DNA from: Paracidobacterium acidisoli
Lineage (GTDB): Bacteria; Acidobacteriota; Terriglobia; Terriglobales; Acidobacteriaceae
NCBI RefSeq assembly: GCF_003428625.2
Contig: NZ_QVQT02000003.1
Span: forward strand, 124,001-188,000
Reading direction: 5' to 3'
DNA: 64,000 bases
In this document: positions 19,560 through 28,235 of the stretch, piece by piece
Position numbering within the stretch: position 1 is the first letter of the stretch
Layout of the letters: each line of letters opens with the position of its first letter
The notes under the pieces: model-generated
Told to the model about the DNA's origin: nothing
The model's input: the letters and a program-made list of their open reading frames with translations, nothing else
Databases searched by the model: none
Position numbers and translations under genes: made by a program

Positions 19560-20498
19560 TCAGTGAGGAGACATGGAGGCCGATGGGTGGACTGGAGAAC
19601 CGTTGCGTGCGGACCTGAGCCAATTTGACTCAGTTTCGTCGAGATGGCTGGCAAAATTGTCGAGCTCGATCAGAAAGGCGCAGAGCAGACGGTAGGAACG
19701 GTAGTAGGCATTGGGGTCGATAGCTGAAGGTATGTCCTGCGATGAGCCGGGCAGGCGGTACTGATTTATGGAGACGGAGTGGATCAGAATGGCAGGAATA
19801 CTGACCGAGCGAAAGGACTCGGTGTCGTCCGTGCGCAGCCACAGAGTGGGATCAACGGGCTGAGGCAGTTTTTTCTGAGTACCATCGACTTCGGCGGCGA
19901 GGCCAAGCACCTCCTGCAGATGAAGGGTCGCAAGTTGCGGAGATGGGCTGATAAAAGACGGGCTGAAATAGCTGGTATCGCCGAGCCCGAGCGCATTCAG
20001 ATCGATCATGGACTGGATGGAGCGCTGCTGTTGCTTTGTACGGGAGTGCATCCAGGCAGAGGCTCCCTGAGAATTCCAGGCTTCCACAAAGACGAAGGTA
20101 TGGTCGCGCTGCTGAGCCTGAAGGGCCTCAAAGAGAAATGGAAGAAGCATGGCTCCGCTCCAGTCATCGACAACACTTTGTCCATGACCCTCAAGCTGAT
20201 AATGAGCCGCGATGACGATAGTGTCGGGTGTGGTGCCAGGCAGAGTACAGATAAGGTTTTTGCCCTTAGCCTGGTGCCTGCCATGAACGATCTGCTCTTC
20301 CATGTGCCCGCCGCGGCAGCCAAGAGTGATGAAGGACTCCTGCAGGTGGGTGAAGCGTGCCGCATCGGTCTGCGGGACGGCGTGGACCTGCCCTTCAAGC
20401 TCGCTTCTGGGTACGGAAAAGTAAATGAGACCATGCTGCGCCGCGCCGGGTGAGGCTGTCGCGAAAAGCAGTGTGAGCGCTCTGAACAGGGGAAACAT
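19560..20498 (-). CDS. Secreted M28-like peptidase with altered active site
   Basis: The protein (312 residues from ATG 20498; ATG 20528 is also possible) starts with a Sec signal peptide, MFPLFRALTLLFATASPGAA. The M28 zinc-peptidase frame is visible: IVIAAHYQLEGHG (first His ligand), VVDDWSGAMLL (bridging Asp), and late PAILIHSVS (last His). Where active family members have the Glu-Glu pair (AEE.G) this one reads VEAWNSQGAS, so the general base and one metal ligand appear absent. It may be an inactive or unusual amidohydrolase-like protein. It lies directly upstream of the asparaginase gene. Confidence 0.7.
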   Translation of the reverse strand: MFPLFRALTLLFATASPGAAQHGLIYFSVPRSELEGQVHAVPQTDAARFTHLQESFITLGCRGGHMEEQIVHGRHQAKGKNLICTLPGTTPDTIVIAAHYQLEGHGQSVVDDWSGAMLLPFLFEALQAQQRDHTFVFVEAWNSQGASAWMHSRTKQQQRSIQSMIDLNALGLGDTSYFSPSFISPSPQLATLHLQEVLGLAAEVDGTQKKLPQPVDPTLWLRTDDTESFRSVSIPAILIHSVSINQYRLPGSSQDIPSAIDPNAYYRSYRLLCAFLIELDNFASHLDETESNWLRSARNGSPVHPSASMSPH

Positions 20499-20584
20499 GA
20501 AGGAATGCCCCGGCGGCAAGCATACCACTCTGCCTGCTCTTCGGCCTGTATGAACTGATACCCTTTTGAGTTCGGAGATACGTG

Positions 20585-22015
20585 ATGCGCCGTTTCGGAA
20601 TTTTCCTGCTCAGCTGTTCTTTCGGGGTGCTGCCGCTTCCCCTTTATGCCTCGAGTACACCCGCAGGTCTGGCGGTGGATACGATCCCGCCGGAGCTGAA
20701 GCTGAAGATCGATACTGCGGCGGGTCAGATTCTGTCGGATACAGGAGTGCCGAGTGCATCGATCGCAATCGTCGAGCACGGCAGCATCGTTTATACGCAT
20801 GGTTACGGCAAAGCGCGTCTTGATCCTCCGGAGATCGCCGCGCCGAAGATGCGGTACTCGATCGGATCGATTTCGAAGCAGTTCACGGCAGCGGCAATTC
20901 TGATGCTGGAGCAACAGGGAAAGCTGTCGATTGACGATCCGGTGTCGAAGTATCTGCCGGATCTGACGCGGGCGAATGAGGTAACGATCCGCATGTTGCT
21001 TTCACACACCTCGGGCTATCAGGACTATTACGCAGAGGACTATACGATGCCGCCGATGCGGGTAGCGACGACAGCGCAGCACATTCTCGATGTATGGGGA
21101 AAGAAGCCGCTGGATTTCGATCCAGGCACAAAGTGGCAATATTCGAATACCAATTACGTGATTGCCGGGCAGATCGTGGAGAAGGTAAGCGGAATGCCGC
21201 TGATGAAGTTTCTGCGGGCGCATGTTTTCAGGCCGCTGGATATGAAAGCCGTGTGGAATTCCGACGTGGAGAAGCTGGGCGATACGGATGCGCAGGGATA
21301 TGTGCGGTACGCTCTGGGACCGCTGCGTCCGGCTGTGGGCGAAGGCAAGGGCTGGATGTTTGCTGCCGGTGAGCTCGCGATGCCGGCCTACGACCTGGCG
21401 CAATGGGACATCAGCATGATGGATCGCTCGCTGCTCGCGACGAAGTCCTATGACGAGATGGCCGATGCGGTGAAGCTGAAGGACGGCAGCGATACGCACT
21501 ATGGGTTGGGCGTGTTTGTGCGAGAGCTCAGTGGCCATCCTTATTACGAGCATTCCGGCGAGGTGTCGGGCTTTGTCTCCGAGAATGAAGTCTTTCCGCA
21601 GGACAAAATCGCGATTGCTGTACTGACGAATCAGGATGCATCTCCGGCAGCGGAGCGCATTGCGCGGCAACTGGGACCGATCCTGCTGGGCGTCGAGGAA
21701 GCGCCGGCGAACAAGGCGGAAGAGCAGGCGCTCACGGTCTTTAAGGGTTTTCAGCAGGGAAGAATCGACCGCTCATTGTTTACAGAGAACTGCAATGCAT
21801 ACTTCAGCCAGCAGGCGGTAGATGACTTCCACAGCAGTCTGGCGCCGCTGGGTACGCCGTCAGGTCTGAAGCAGGTGGGTGAGGATGAACGTGGCGGCAT
21901 GACTTTCCGCATCTATCGCGTGGAGTTTCCGCACAGCAGCCAGCGGCTGACGATTACGACCTACACGATGCCGGATGGAAAGCTGGAACAGTACCTTGTG
22001 ATGCCGGCGGATTAA
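20585..22015 (+). CDS. Secreted class C beta-lactamase-family serine hydrolase
   Basis: The ATG at 20585 has GGAG 9 nt upstream and gives a 476-residue precursor with a Sec signal peptide (MRRFGIFLLSCSFGVLPLPL). The catalytic motifs are SxxK in GSISKQFTAAA, YxN in WQYSNTNYVIAG and HSG in YYEHSGEVSGF. These define the beta-lactamase/D-Ala-D-Ala carboxypeptidase/esterase (EstB-like) superfamily. The extra C-terminal ~110 residues form a separate domain often found in such periplasmic proteins. It is likely a peptidase or esterase rather than a true antibiotic beta-lactamase, but substrate cannot be read from sequence. Confidence 0.87.
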   Translation: MRRFGIFLLSCSFGVLPLPLYASSTPAGLAVDTIPPELKLKIDTAAGQILSDTGVPSASIAIVEHGSIVYTHGYGKARLDPPEIAAPKMRYSIGSISKQFTAAAILMLEQQGKLSIDDPVSKYLPDLTRANEVTIRMLLSHTSGYQDYYAEDYTMPPMRVATTAQHILDVWGKKPLDFDPGTKWQYSNTNYVIAGQIVEKVSGMPLMKFLRAHVFRPLDMKAVWNSDVEKLGDTDAQGYVRYALGPLRPAVGEGKGWMFAAGELAMPAYDLAQWDISMMDRSLLATKSYDEMADAVKLKDGSDTHYGLGVFVRELSGHPYYEHSGEVSGFVSENEVFPQDKIAIAVLTNQDASPAAERIARQLGPILLGVEEAPANKAEEQALTVFKGFQQGRIDRSLFTENCNAYFSQQAVDDFHSSLAPLGTPSGLKQVGEDERGGMTFRIYRVEFPHSSQRLTITTYTMPDGKLEQYLVMPAD

Positions 22016-22081
22016 GTGTGCGGCGATGTCTGCGAGTCCACTGCCACGGAATTAGCAATCCCAGTTGTCCACTGACTGTGC

Positions 22082-24067
22082 TTAATTGAGCGGACGGTCG
22101 GTGTAGAGCGTTTTATCAGAGACTTCCTGCAGCTCATGGAGCCGGCTGCCGAGCAGGCTTTTCACATGATCGTGAAAATCTGCAGGCACAAAGAGGAATT
22201 TGCGTTCGCCGGTTCCCCAGGTGGATTCGAGATCGGCATCATCGAGAAAGATGTGCGGCGCATCCGGGTAATCCGAACCCCAGATCATCGATGTTGTACG
22301 GCCATTGACGAGCAGTGCCTGGCGCCGCGTGTAAAAGATGATCGAAGAACCGTTCGCCTGATCGCCATAAAGGATAACCTGCGCATTTTGCTGCCCGGGC
22401 TCGGCTGTGATGTGGTTGATGGTGTCGGCCATGGCGCGCGAGGAGAGCATGGGCTGGAATCGGGCGAAGGCCAGATGCGCGGCGACGAGAAAAACGGCGG
22501 CGGTGAAGGCGACGGTTACGGTGGATTCAAAAGAATGACCACGGCGGCGGAGTCTCCATGCCACGAGCGGCCCGAGGAAGAGCGCGATGGCAGCAAGCGC
22601 AGCGGGCAGGCGCAGTGCGGCAAAGGAGGGTCCGGTGAGATCGAAGAAGTGCGATGTGGAGAGCGAGTAGTTGCCGACGGCGCGATGAGCGAGCAGCGTC
22701 CCGATGTCATGGACATAAGGGAGATGGCGCGAGGTCCAGAGTCCATAGGCAAGAGCAGCGGCTGAGACGATGCCGATGAAGGCGAAGAAGGCCTGGGCCC
22801 CGGTGAGCCAGCGGCTGGAGCCGGTCACGCGGCCAGGCGCGCTTTCCGGGGCTTCTTCTATTGCAGAGAGCGAGCCTGCGGTGAGCAGCAGAATCGCGAA
22901 CCAGGCCGGCCAGGTGTAGTACTCCTGATTAGTGGAGATGGCGAAGAAGATGAGGATAAAGCCGGCATAGAGCAGCAGCAGCAGGCTGGTGCGGGCGCGG
23001 AAGCGCAGCCGCGCCGCCATGGTAGAGGCTTCCCAGGCGGAGAGCTTTGGATCGAGATACTGGATCGTGTTGGTCGAGTCGTAGCGCAGATCCGAGGCAA
23101 AGATGCGGCGGTTTCGCCACGCGCGGCGGATGGCTACCGGCAGAAAAAGGCTCCAGGGAAAGAGCCAGACCAGCTGGCCGAGCCAGAAGGCAAACCACGG
23201 CTGCTTGTTGTAGTCGTGTGGATAGCGTTTGCCCAGAAAGCGCAGGAAATGCTCGTTGACGAAGTAGAAATAGAAGAAGCCGTGCACGTGGCCTGGCGTC
23301 GGCACATTGCCGACGGGATTGCCGTGGTCGGGATTACGAAGACCTGCGAGGATATGCCAGGGAGCTCCTATAGCGAGGAAGAGCAGCAGGCCGGTAAAGA
23401 GGCGGAACTCGCGCCAGCGGCGCCAGTCACCGGTAATGGCAAGATAGGGGACGATCGCAGCGACGAAGAAAACAGGCGCAATAAGTCCTTTGGCCAGCAG
23501 CGCGATGGCAAGCGAGCCATAGGCAAGATAGAAACGGGCAGGCTTGCGGTCTTCGATGCCGGTAAAGAAACAGTACAAAGCAAGAGCAAGGAAAAAGGTC
23601 AGCAGCGATTCGGGGATGAAGAAGCGCGTATAGAGAAAGATGCCAAGAGAAGTAAGGATGGCAAGCGCGGCGTAGAAGGCAGCGCGGTCTCCCCAGGCGC
23701 GGCGTGCCCAGAACCAGGCGAGGATGGCGCAGGCCAGTACGGCAAGGCTCATGGGCAGATGCGTGGCGAAGACATTGAAGCCGAAGAGGTGATAATCGAC
23801 TGCGGCCATCCAGTAGGGGAGCGGAGGCTTTTCAAGATAACGGATGCCGTTGACATAGAGAGTCACCCAGTCGCCAGTGAGGGCGATGTGCTGCGCTGCC
23901 TGGGCGTGGGTGGCGTCGGCATCATCGAGCAGCGCCGGTGTGAAGAGCGCGGCGAAGTGGACGGCGAGGAAAACGAGCAGAAGCAAAGTCCAGGCGCGCA
24001 CCGGCGATGAGAGCAGCGGCGGGCGCGTGGTGGTATCAGGCCGGGGCGAAAGATCAGAATCCGTCAT
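22082..24067 (-). CDS. GT39-type membrane glycosyltransferase (ArnT-like)
   Basis: With ATG 24067 this is a 661-residue multi-pass membrane protein. The signature region is LLDDADATHAQAAQHIALTG (acidic Asp pair of the first periplasmic loop) followed by YVNGIRYLEKPPLPYWM, which is diagnostic for GT39/PMT-like enzymes such as ArnT. About 11 hydrophobic helices follow, then a soluble C-terminal periplasmic domain (TINHITAEPGQQNAQVILYG and onward). Such enzymes transfer a sugar from polyprenyl phosphate to lipid A, glycan or protein. The frame is open to ATG 24118; neither start has a clear ribosome binding site. No aminoarabinose genes are nearby, so the sugar is unknown. Confidence 0.82.
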   Translation of the reverse strand: MTDSDLSPRPDTTTRPPLLSSPVRAWTLLLLVFLAVHFAALFTPALLDDADATHAQAAQHIALTGDWVTLYVNGIRYLEKPPLPYWMAAVDYHLFGFNVFATHLPMSLAVLACAILAWFWARRAWGDRAAFYAALAILTSLGIFLYTRFFIPESLLTFFLALALYCFFTGIEDRKPARFYLAYGSLAIALLAKGLIAPVFFVAAIVPYLAITGDWRRWREFRLFTGLLLFLAIGAPWHILAGLRNPDHGNPVGNVPTPGHVHGFFYFYFVNEHFLRFLGKRYPHDYNKQPWFAFWLGQLVWLFPWSLFLPVAIRRAWRNRRIFASDLRYDSTNTIQYLDPKLSAWEASTMAARLRFRARTSLLLLLYAGFILIFFAISTNQEYYTWPAWFAILLLTAGSLSAIEEAPESAPGRVTGSSRWLTGAQAFFAFIGIVSAAALAYGLWTSRHLPYVHDIGTLLAHRAVGNYSLSTSHFFDLTGPSFAALRLPAALAAIALFLGPLVAWRLRRRGHSFESTVTVAFTAAVFLVAAHLAFARFQPMLSSRAMADTINHITAEPGQQNAQVILYGDQANGSSIIFYTRRQALLVNGRTTSMIWGSDYPDAPHIFLDDADLESTWGTGERKFLFVPADFHDHVKSLLGSRLHELQEVSDKTLYTDRPLN

Positions 24068-24150
24068 TTGGCGTGAGGGAAGCACAAAGTTCAGAATAAC
24101 AGTTGGTCCCGGCGGCACGCTGTTTCGCCGTCATGAATACAGGTTGAGAA

Positions 24151-25101
24151 ATGAGCATCGATTCCGGACATTTCAGGGAACTGACGGCAAATCTGAAGGA
24201 GAATCTGAGCCGGTGCGCGCAGAACCCCGATGTGGATGCGGTGCATGACACGCGGACCGGCACGCGGCGAATCGAAGCCATGCTGGAGACGACGCTCCGC
24301 GAGCTGACACCGGCAAAGGAAGAAGTGCTTTATCAATCCATTCATTCACTGATGCGCCTGCTGAAGAAGATTCGCCGTGCCGCGGCTCCGGTGCGGGATC
24401 TGGATGTGCATCGCAAGCTGCTGGAAAAGCTGGTTCCACGGGAGAAGAATCACGAGCCGGCATCGATGGCGGACATTTTGCAGGATGTCCCGCTTGCTCC
24501 TGCGACGCAACAGGCAGAGGATCTGGATGCCTGGCTGAAACATCAGCGCCATGAAAATGAAGCACCGCTGCAAAAGAGCGCGGCAAAGTGGGCAGAGAAG
24601 CTGGAAAAACAGATGGCAGGTGTAGAAGATGCGCTGCGGGCAAAGGTGGCATCGCGCGGGGGACGGAGAGCTCCGGTAAAGCGTCCGGCGAAGGTGGCGC
24701 TGGACAACTTTGCACTGCTGGCGACCGAGATGCAGCTGCTCGACGCCCTGAATCTGCATGATTTTCGCAAGGGTGCAAAGAAGGCGCGATATGTGGCTGA
24801 GTCAGGCGGTGAGGATGAGAGCGCGAAGGCCGTAGGCGGCGCTCTGAAGCGGCTGCAGGATGAGATCGGGGACTGGCATGACTGGCTGGTTCTGGCGGAC
24901 GAGGCGCGCCGCGCACTCGGCGCGCAGGGCACGGAGCTCACCAGCAGGATTGAAACAGAGCGCGACCAGCATTACGACTCGGCGATGAAGATGGCGGCGC
25001 GCCTGCGAGGCAGGCTGATGGGCGAGTGGCTGGCAAAGGATCAGCCGCTTCGCCGTCAGCGGTTACCGCGCAGGCCCGCGACCACAAACAATGGGCAGTA
25101 A
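24151..25101 (+). CDS. CHAD domain protein
   Basis: The 316-residue protein is an all-helical CHAD domain: it starts with a helix carrying the conserved HDTRTGTRRIEAML, followed by RDLDVHRKLLEKLV and a later basic helix pair (DFRKGAKKARYVAES). CHAD domains carry conserved His and basic residues that bind inorganic polyphosphate, and the genes often sit beside polyphosphate enzymes. Here the exopolyphosphatase gene follows 86 nt later on the same strand. The protein has no CYTH phosphatase domain, so it is probably a polyphosphate-binding or granule-targeting factor. The ATG has TTGAG upstream. Confidence 0.87.
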   Translation: MSIDSGHFRELTANLKENLSRCAQNPDVDAVHDTRTGTRRIEAMLETTLRELTPAKEEVLYQSIHSLMRLLKKIRRAAAPVRDLDVHRKLLEKLVPREKNHEPASMADILQDVPLAPATQQAEDLDAWLKHQRHENEAPLQKSAAKWAEKLEKQMAGVEDALRAKVASRGGRRAPVKRPAKVALDNFALLATEMQLLDALNLHDFRKGAKKARYVAESGGEDESAKAVGGALKRLQDEIGDWHDWLVLADEARRALGAQGTELTSRIETERDQHYDSAMKMAARLRGRLMGEWLAKDQPLRRQRLPRRPATTNNGQ

Positions 25102-25187
25102 ACAGACTGAATCTGAATTTTCCCGGTTTCCGGCGGAGTTCTCCTGATCTCTGCTTTGTGTCGTGTATCTTTGCTCTCTGAAGACAT

Positions 25188-26714
25188 ATGCAGACGTTTG
25201 CGGCGATTGATATCGGCTCGAATTCGTGCAGGCTGAAAATTGCGCGAGTTGTTCAGCACAAACTGCGGGTGATTCACGAAGATCGCGAGGTAACGCGGCT
25301 CGGAGCGAGCGTCTTCGAGACGGGTCTGGTCTCTCCGGAAGCGATGTCGGCAACGCTGCGTGCTCTGAAGCGGTTTTACAAGGCGGTGCAGACGCACGGA
25401 GCCGACAGAATCCGCGCCGTGGCTACGGCGGCGATGCGCGACGCGCGGAACTCGCGTGCCTTCCTTGCATGGGTCAAGGACGAAACGGGGTGGGATGTCG
25501 AGATCATCTCCGGCATCGAGGAAGGACGGCTGATCTATCGCGGAGTGATGGCGAATGAGACCGGTGTGGCCGGGCGCTGTCTTCTGATCGATGTGGGCGG
25601 CGGGAGCTGCGAGATTTCTCTGTCGGAAAACCGGCGGCTGAAGGAGATCGTAAGCCTTCATCTGGGCGCGGTGCGGCTCACTGAGGAGTTTCTGCATGCC
25701 GATCCGCCGGCGAAAGAAGAGATTGCCCGGATGAAGCAGTTTATTGCCCATGAGCTGCGACGCGCGGAGCGCCGCATTGCCGGAGAAGGGGTGCGCACGG
25801 TGATTGCCACCTCAGGCACAGCAGCGGCATTGTCTGAGGCGAGCAAGGTGGGCAGGAAGATACGGGCCGGGCAGCCGTATGTCACGCCCGCCCACGATGT
25901 ACGGCGTCTGGCGGACAAGCTGACAAAGCAGAAGAACGCCGCGCGTATGGTGATTCCAGGGATTGGGCCGCGGAGATCAGAAATTATCGTCGCCGGAGCG
26001 CATGTATATGCGGAGCTGCTGGAGCGTTTTGGACTGCAGGGCTTTCGCTACTCCGATATGGGGCTGCGGGATGGGGTTCTGGCGCAGATGCTGGCCGAAC
26101 AGGACCCCCGGGCTTCGGCACATCTGCAGTTCGAGCGCGACCGCTGGGAGGGGGTGCTGGAGACCTGCCGCCGCTATGGAGTCGATCCAAAGCAGGCGGA
26201 GCCGGTCAGGCAGCATGCAGTGCAGCTGTTTCGCGACCTGCAGACGGTACATCAGCTTCCCGCCGAGTATCAAAGCTGGATGGAAGCGGCGGCCATGCTG
26301 CGCGATATTGGTAAGTTCATGAATTACCAGGGACATCACAGGCATGCGCAGTACATCATTGCGAACTCCGAGCTGTTCGGTTTTACGCCGCAGCAGAGGA
26401 TTGTGACGTCGGCGATTGCGCGGTATCTCGGAAAGAGCCGTCCGGAGCCGGAGGGACGGACGATGCGGCAGGTTCCACCTGAAGAGCACGAGCATGTGCG
26501 CAGGACGGTGGTGCTGCTCCGACTGGCAGTGGGCCTGAATCAGGACCGGGCCAGCGATGTGCTCCGGGTCCGCGTGCGGACCTATCCCAAACGGATTTTG
26601 CTCGAGGTCTTTCCAGGACGTACGGGCGCGGAGCTGGAGCTGTGGTCGCTGCGCAAAGAGGCAGTCTACTTTCGCGAGGTCTTCCGGCGAGAGCTTTTTG
26701 TCACTCTGGCATAG
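25188..26714 (+). CDS. ppx: Exopolyphosphatase (Ppx/GppA family)
   Basis: The 508-residue protein opens with AAIDIGSNSCRLKIARV (phosphate 1 loop of the actin-like fold). It continues with LLIDVGGGSCEISLSE (phosphate 2) and VIATSGTAAALSEASK, then a C-terminal HD-like helical domain (MLRDIGKFMNYQGHHRHAQY). It removes terminal phosphate from polyphosphate and may also hydrolyse pppGpp. The HD-like part has Arg where HD domains usually carry the first His (LRDIGK). It is preceded by the CHAD gene and its last 49 nt overlap the convergent sixA gene. Confidence 0.88.
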   Translation: MQTFAAIDIGSNSCRLKIARVVQHKLRVIHEDREVTRLGASVFETGLVSPEAMSATLRALKRFYKAVQTHGADRIRAVATAAMRDARNSRAFLAWVKDETGWDVEIISGIEEGRLIYRGVMANETGVAGRCLLIDVGGGSCEISLSENRRLKEIVSLHLGAVRLTEEFLHADPPAKEEIARMKQFIAHELRRAERRIAGEGVRTVIATSGTAAALSEASKVGRKIRAGQPYVTPAHDVRRLADKLTKQKNAARMVIPGIGPRRSEIIVAGAHVYAELLERFGLQGFRYSDMGLRDGVLAQMLAEQDPRASAHLQFERDRWEGVLETCRRYGVDPKQAEPVRQHAVQLFRDLQTVHQLPAEYQSWMEAAAMLRDIGKFMNYQGHHRHAQYIIANSELFGFTPQQRIVTSAIARYLGKSRPEPEGRTMRQVPPEEHEHVRRTVVLLRLAVGLNQDRASDVLRVRVRTYPKRILLEVFPGRTGAELELWSLRKEAVYFREVFRRELFVTLA

Positions 26715-27193
26715 ACGCCGCGCAGGATGCGGGGATCGACGAGCCAATGCAGAAGACCTGGACGGCGAGCGCAGTCGATACGGGCAATCGCTCCTTTGCG
26801 AAGACGAATGGCGGCTTTGCCCGGTGGAGCGATGATCGAACCAAGGAAGACAGGCAGATTCGGGTTGTGCCCGACGACCAGGACATTGTCGTACTTTGAG
26901 AGATCTGCAATCAGCTTCTGAAAGTCAGCGAGCGGCGCATTGGGCAGCAGTGCGTCGGAAATTACGATCTTCGAGTCATAGCCGACTTCGGTACCCACGA
27001 AAGAAGCGGTCTGCAGCGCACGCTTGAGCGGGCTCGAGACAATGACATCAAACTGCACCCTGAAAGCATTCAGATAACTGCCAACGAGCATGCACTGCTG
27101 CTTGCCTTCTTTATCGAGAGGGCGGCGAACATCAATGACAGGGTTGTCGCGCCGGATTCCGGCGCTGGCATGGCGGAGGATGTAAAGATTCAT
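26666..27193 (-). CDS. sixA: SixA-like histidine phosphatase
   Basis: The 175-residue protein shows the RHG/RHA phosphatase signature LYILRHASAG, the second Arg region VIVSSPLKRALQTASF and the catalytic His in VLVVGHNPNL. Short enzymes of this kind (SixA) remove phosphate from phospho-histidine. The gene converges on ppx with a 49-nt overlap, unusual for two full genes but both frames are well supported. The C-terminus is strongly basic (VTKSSRRKTSRK). Phosphate-box-like repeats lie about 50-80 nt upstream (27243-27271), which suggests phosphate-responsive control. Confidence 0.85.
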   Translation of the reverse strand: MNLYILRHASAGIRRDNPVIDVRRPLDKEGKQQCMLVGSYLNAFRVQFDVIVSSPLKRALQTASFVGTEVGYDSKIVISDALLPNAPLADFQKLIADLSKYDNVLVVGHNPNLPVFLGSIIAPPGKAAIRLRKGAIARIDCARRPGLLHWLVDPRILRGVYARVTKSSRRKTSRK

Positions 27194-27242
27194 GAGAAAT
27201 GATCCGAAAAGTCTGAAGGGCTGATCTGTATCGGGGTGTCAG

Positions 27243-27271
27243 TTGTAATCAACTGTAATAGCTGGTGTTAG
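27243..27271. promoter_or_regulatory. Direct repeats resembling a phosphate box upstream of sixA
   Basis: TTGTAAT (27243-27249) and CTGTAAT (27253-27259) repeat with a 10-bp period, followed by TGTTAG (27266-27271). A further TTAACA/TGTAAC pair lies at 27291-27306. Known PhoB and PhoP boxes are tandem 7-6 bp repeats at one helical turn (CTGTCAT or TTAACA types). Location in front of a polyphosphate-linked gene makes such a role plausible but unproven. Confidence 0.4.
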
Positions 27272-27361
27272 CGCAGAGCAGCGCATCCCGTTAACACGAT
27301 TGTAACAATGAAGAGGCAGCCCGAATGTTAATTTTCAGGGCAAATTTTGTCTGAGGCTGGC

Positions 27362-27497
27362 TCAGATCACGGGCGGGACAGGAAAGGGGCCTGGAAGGGG
27401 AACCGGATCGGGATCGGGAGCAGGGCTCGGTCGTGGGTCGGGTTCAGGCGCGGGACCGGGTAGTGGGGGAGGATCGATCGGGGGAACAGAGCCGCAA
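27362..27497 (-). other. Proline-rich +1-frame extension behind the methyltransferase
   Basis: After the methyltransferase stop, the +1 frame encodes about 42 residues ending PLPGPFPVPPVI, with some twenty CCN codons that use all four third bases. That variety suggests selection on the protein rather than a simple DNA repeat. The frame meets the methyltransferase frame at CCT TTT TAG, where a +1 slip lets the Phe codon re-pair with TTT. It could be a programmed frameshift tail, a recently broken C-terminus or chance. No independent start with a ribosome binding site is seen. Confidence 0.35.
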
Positions 27498-28235
27498 CTA
27501 AAAAGGGCCGGCGGGGGAGAAGGAAGGGCCATCTTTCGCGTAAGAATCATCAGCGGCAGCCGAAGTTGCCATGAACGTCCAGATTTCGCTGGTGAGGAGG
27601 CCGCCGAGCCAGGAGCGCTCATCGAAGCGTGAAAAGCCGGAACGCTCGAGAAGCATATCCCAGGCGGGCAGCTCCCGGACTTCAAGGCCGGTGAGGATGC
27701 CGAAGGCCCGATAGAGGCTGCGGACGAGGAAGCGGCTTAACGGCTCGACAATGCCGCCTTCAGGAACCTGAAATTCTGAGACCAGCCAGCGCGCACCAGG
27801 CACGAGATGAGGACGGAGCGTCGCGGTGAGACGGGAGAGATCGAGGTGCGTGAGGCAGTCGAGGAAGAAGTGAGTGACAACGAGATCGTAGCCTGTCGCA
27901 GTGAAGCTTTCCGGCGGCGAAAAATCGCGGACGTCGGCACGGTGAATGGCGACGCGGCTGTGTGCTTCCGTTCCAAGATTGCGGACACGCTGTTCGAGCA
28001 GCTTCAGCATTCCTGGGCTGAGGTCGATGACGTCAACCAGAACATCGGGATTGGACTGCAGAAGACGGGTGAGAAAGCGTCCGTCTCCATCGCCGATGAC
28101 AAGAGCGCGGCGCGCGCCGGTGATCTCGGGCAGACGGCTGAAGCGGCAGCGTTCGAGGTATGGGCCGAAGGTGAGGTATTCAAACCACCGGTAGGGGCGG
28201 GCGATGAAGTCAAAGTTGGGAGCCGGCTTCGTCAT
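27498..28235 (-). CDS. Class I SAM-dependent methyltransferase
   Basis: The ATG at 28235 overlaps the stop of the upstream UbiA-like gene (ATGA), giving a 245-residue protein. It starts MTKPAPNFDFIARPYRWFEY; SAM motif I is RALVIGDGDGRFLTRLLQ and the second strand ends in VDVIDLSPGMLKLLEQR. VVTHFFLDCLTH is the post-II region. The resemblance is to small-molecule (UbiE-like) methyltransferases. Coupling to a UbiA-like membrane protein suggests a prenylated or quinone-like substrate; this is inference. A proline-rich frame follows the stop in the +1 register. Confidence 0.8.
   Translation of the reverse strand: MTKPAPNFDFIARPYRWFEYLTFGPYLERCRFSRLPEITGARRALVIGDGDGRFLTRLLQSNPDVLVDVIDLSPGMLKLLEQRVRNLGTEAHSRVAIHRADVRDFSPPESFTATGYDLVVTHFFLDCLTHLDLSRLTATLRPHLVPGARWLVSEFQVPEGGIVEPLSRFLVRSLYRAFGILTGLEVRELPAWDMLLERSGFSRFDERSWLGGLLTSEIWTFMATSAAADDSYAKDGPSFSPAGPF

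Noticed and set aside
24173-24941. Several minus-strand frames opposite the CHAD gene
   Set aside because: They are proline/serine-rich shadows; the CHAD protein on the plus strand has clear conserved His and basic motifs.
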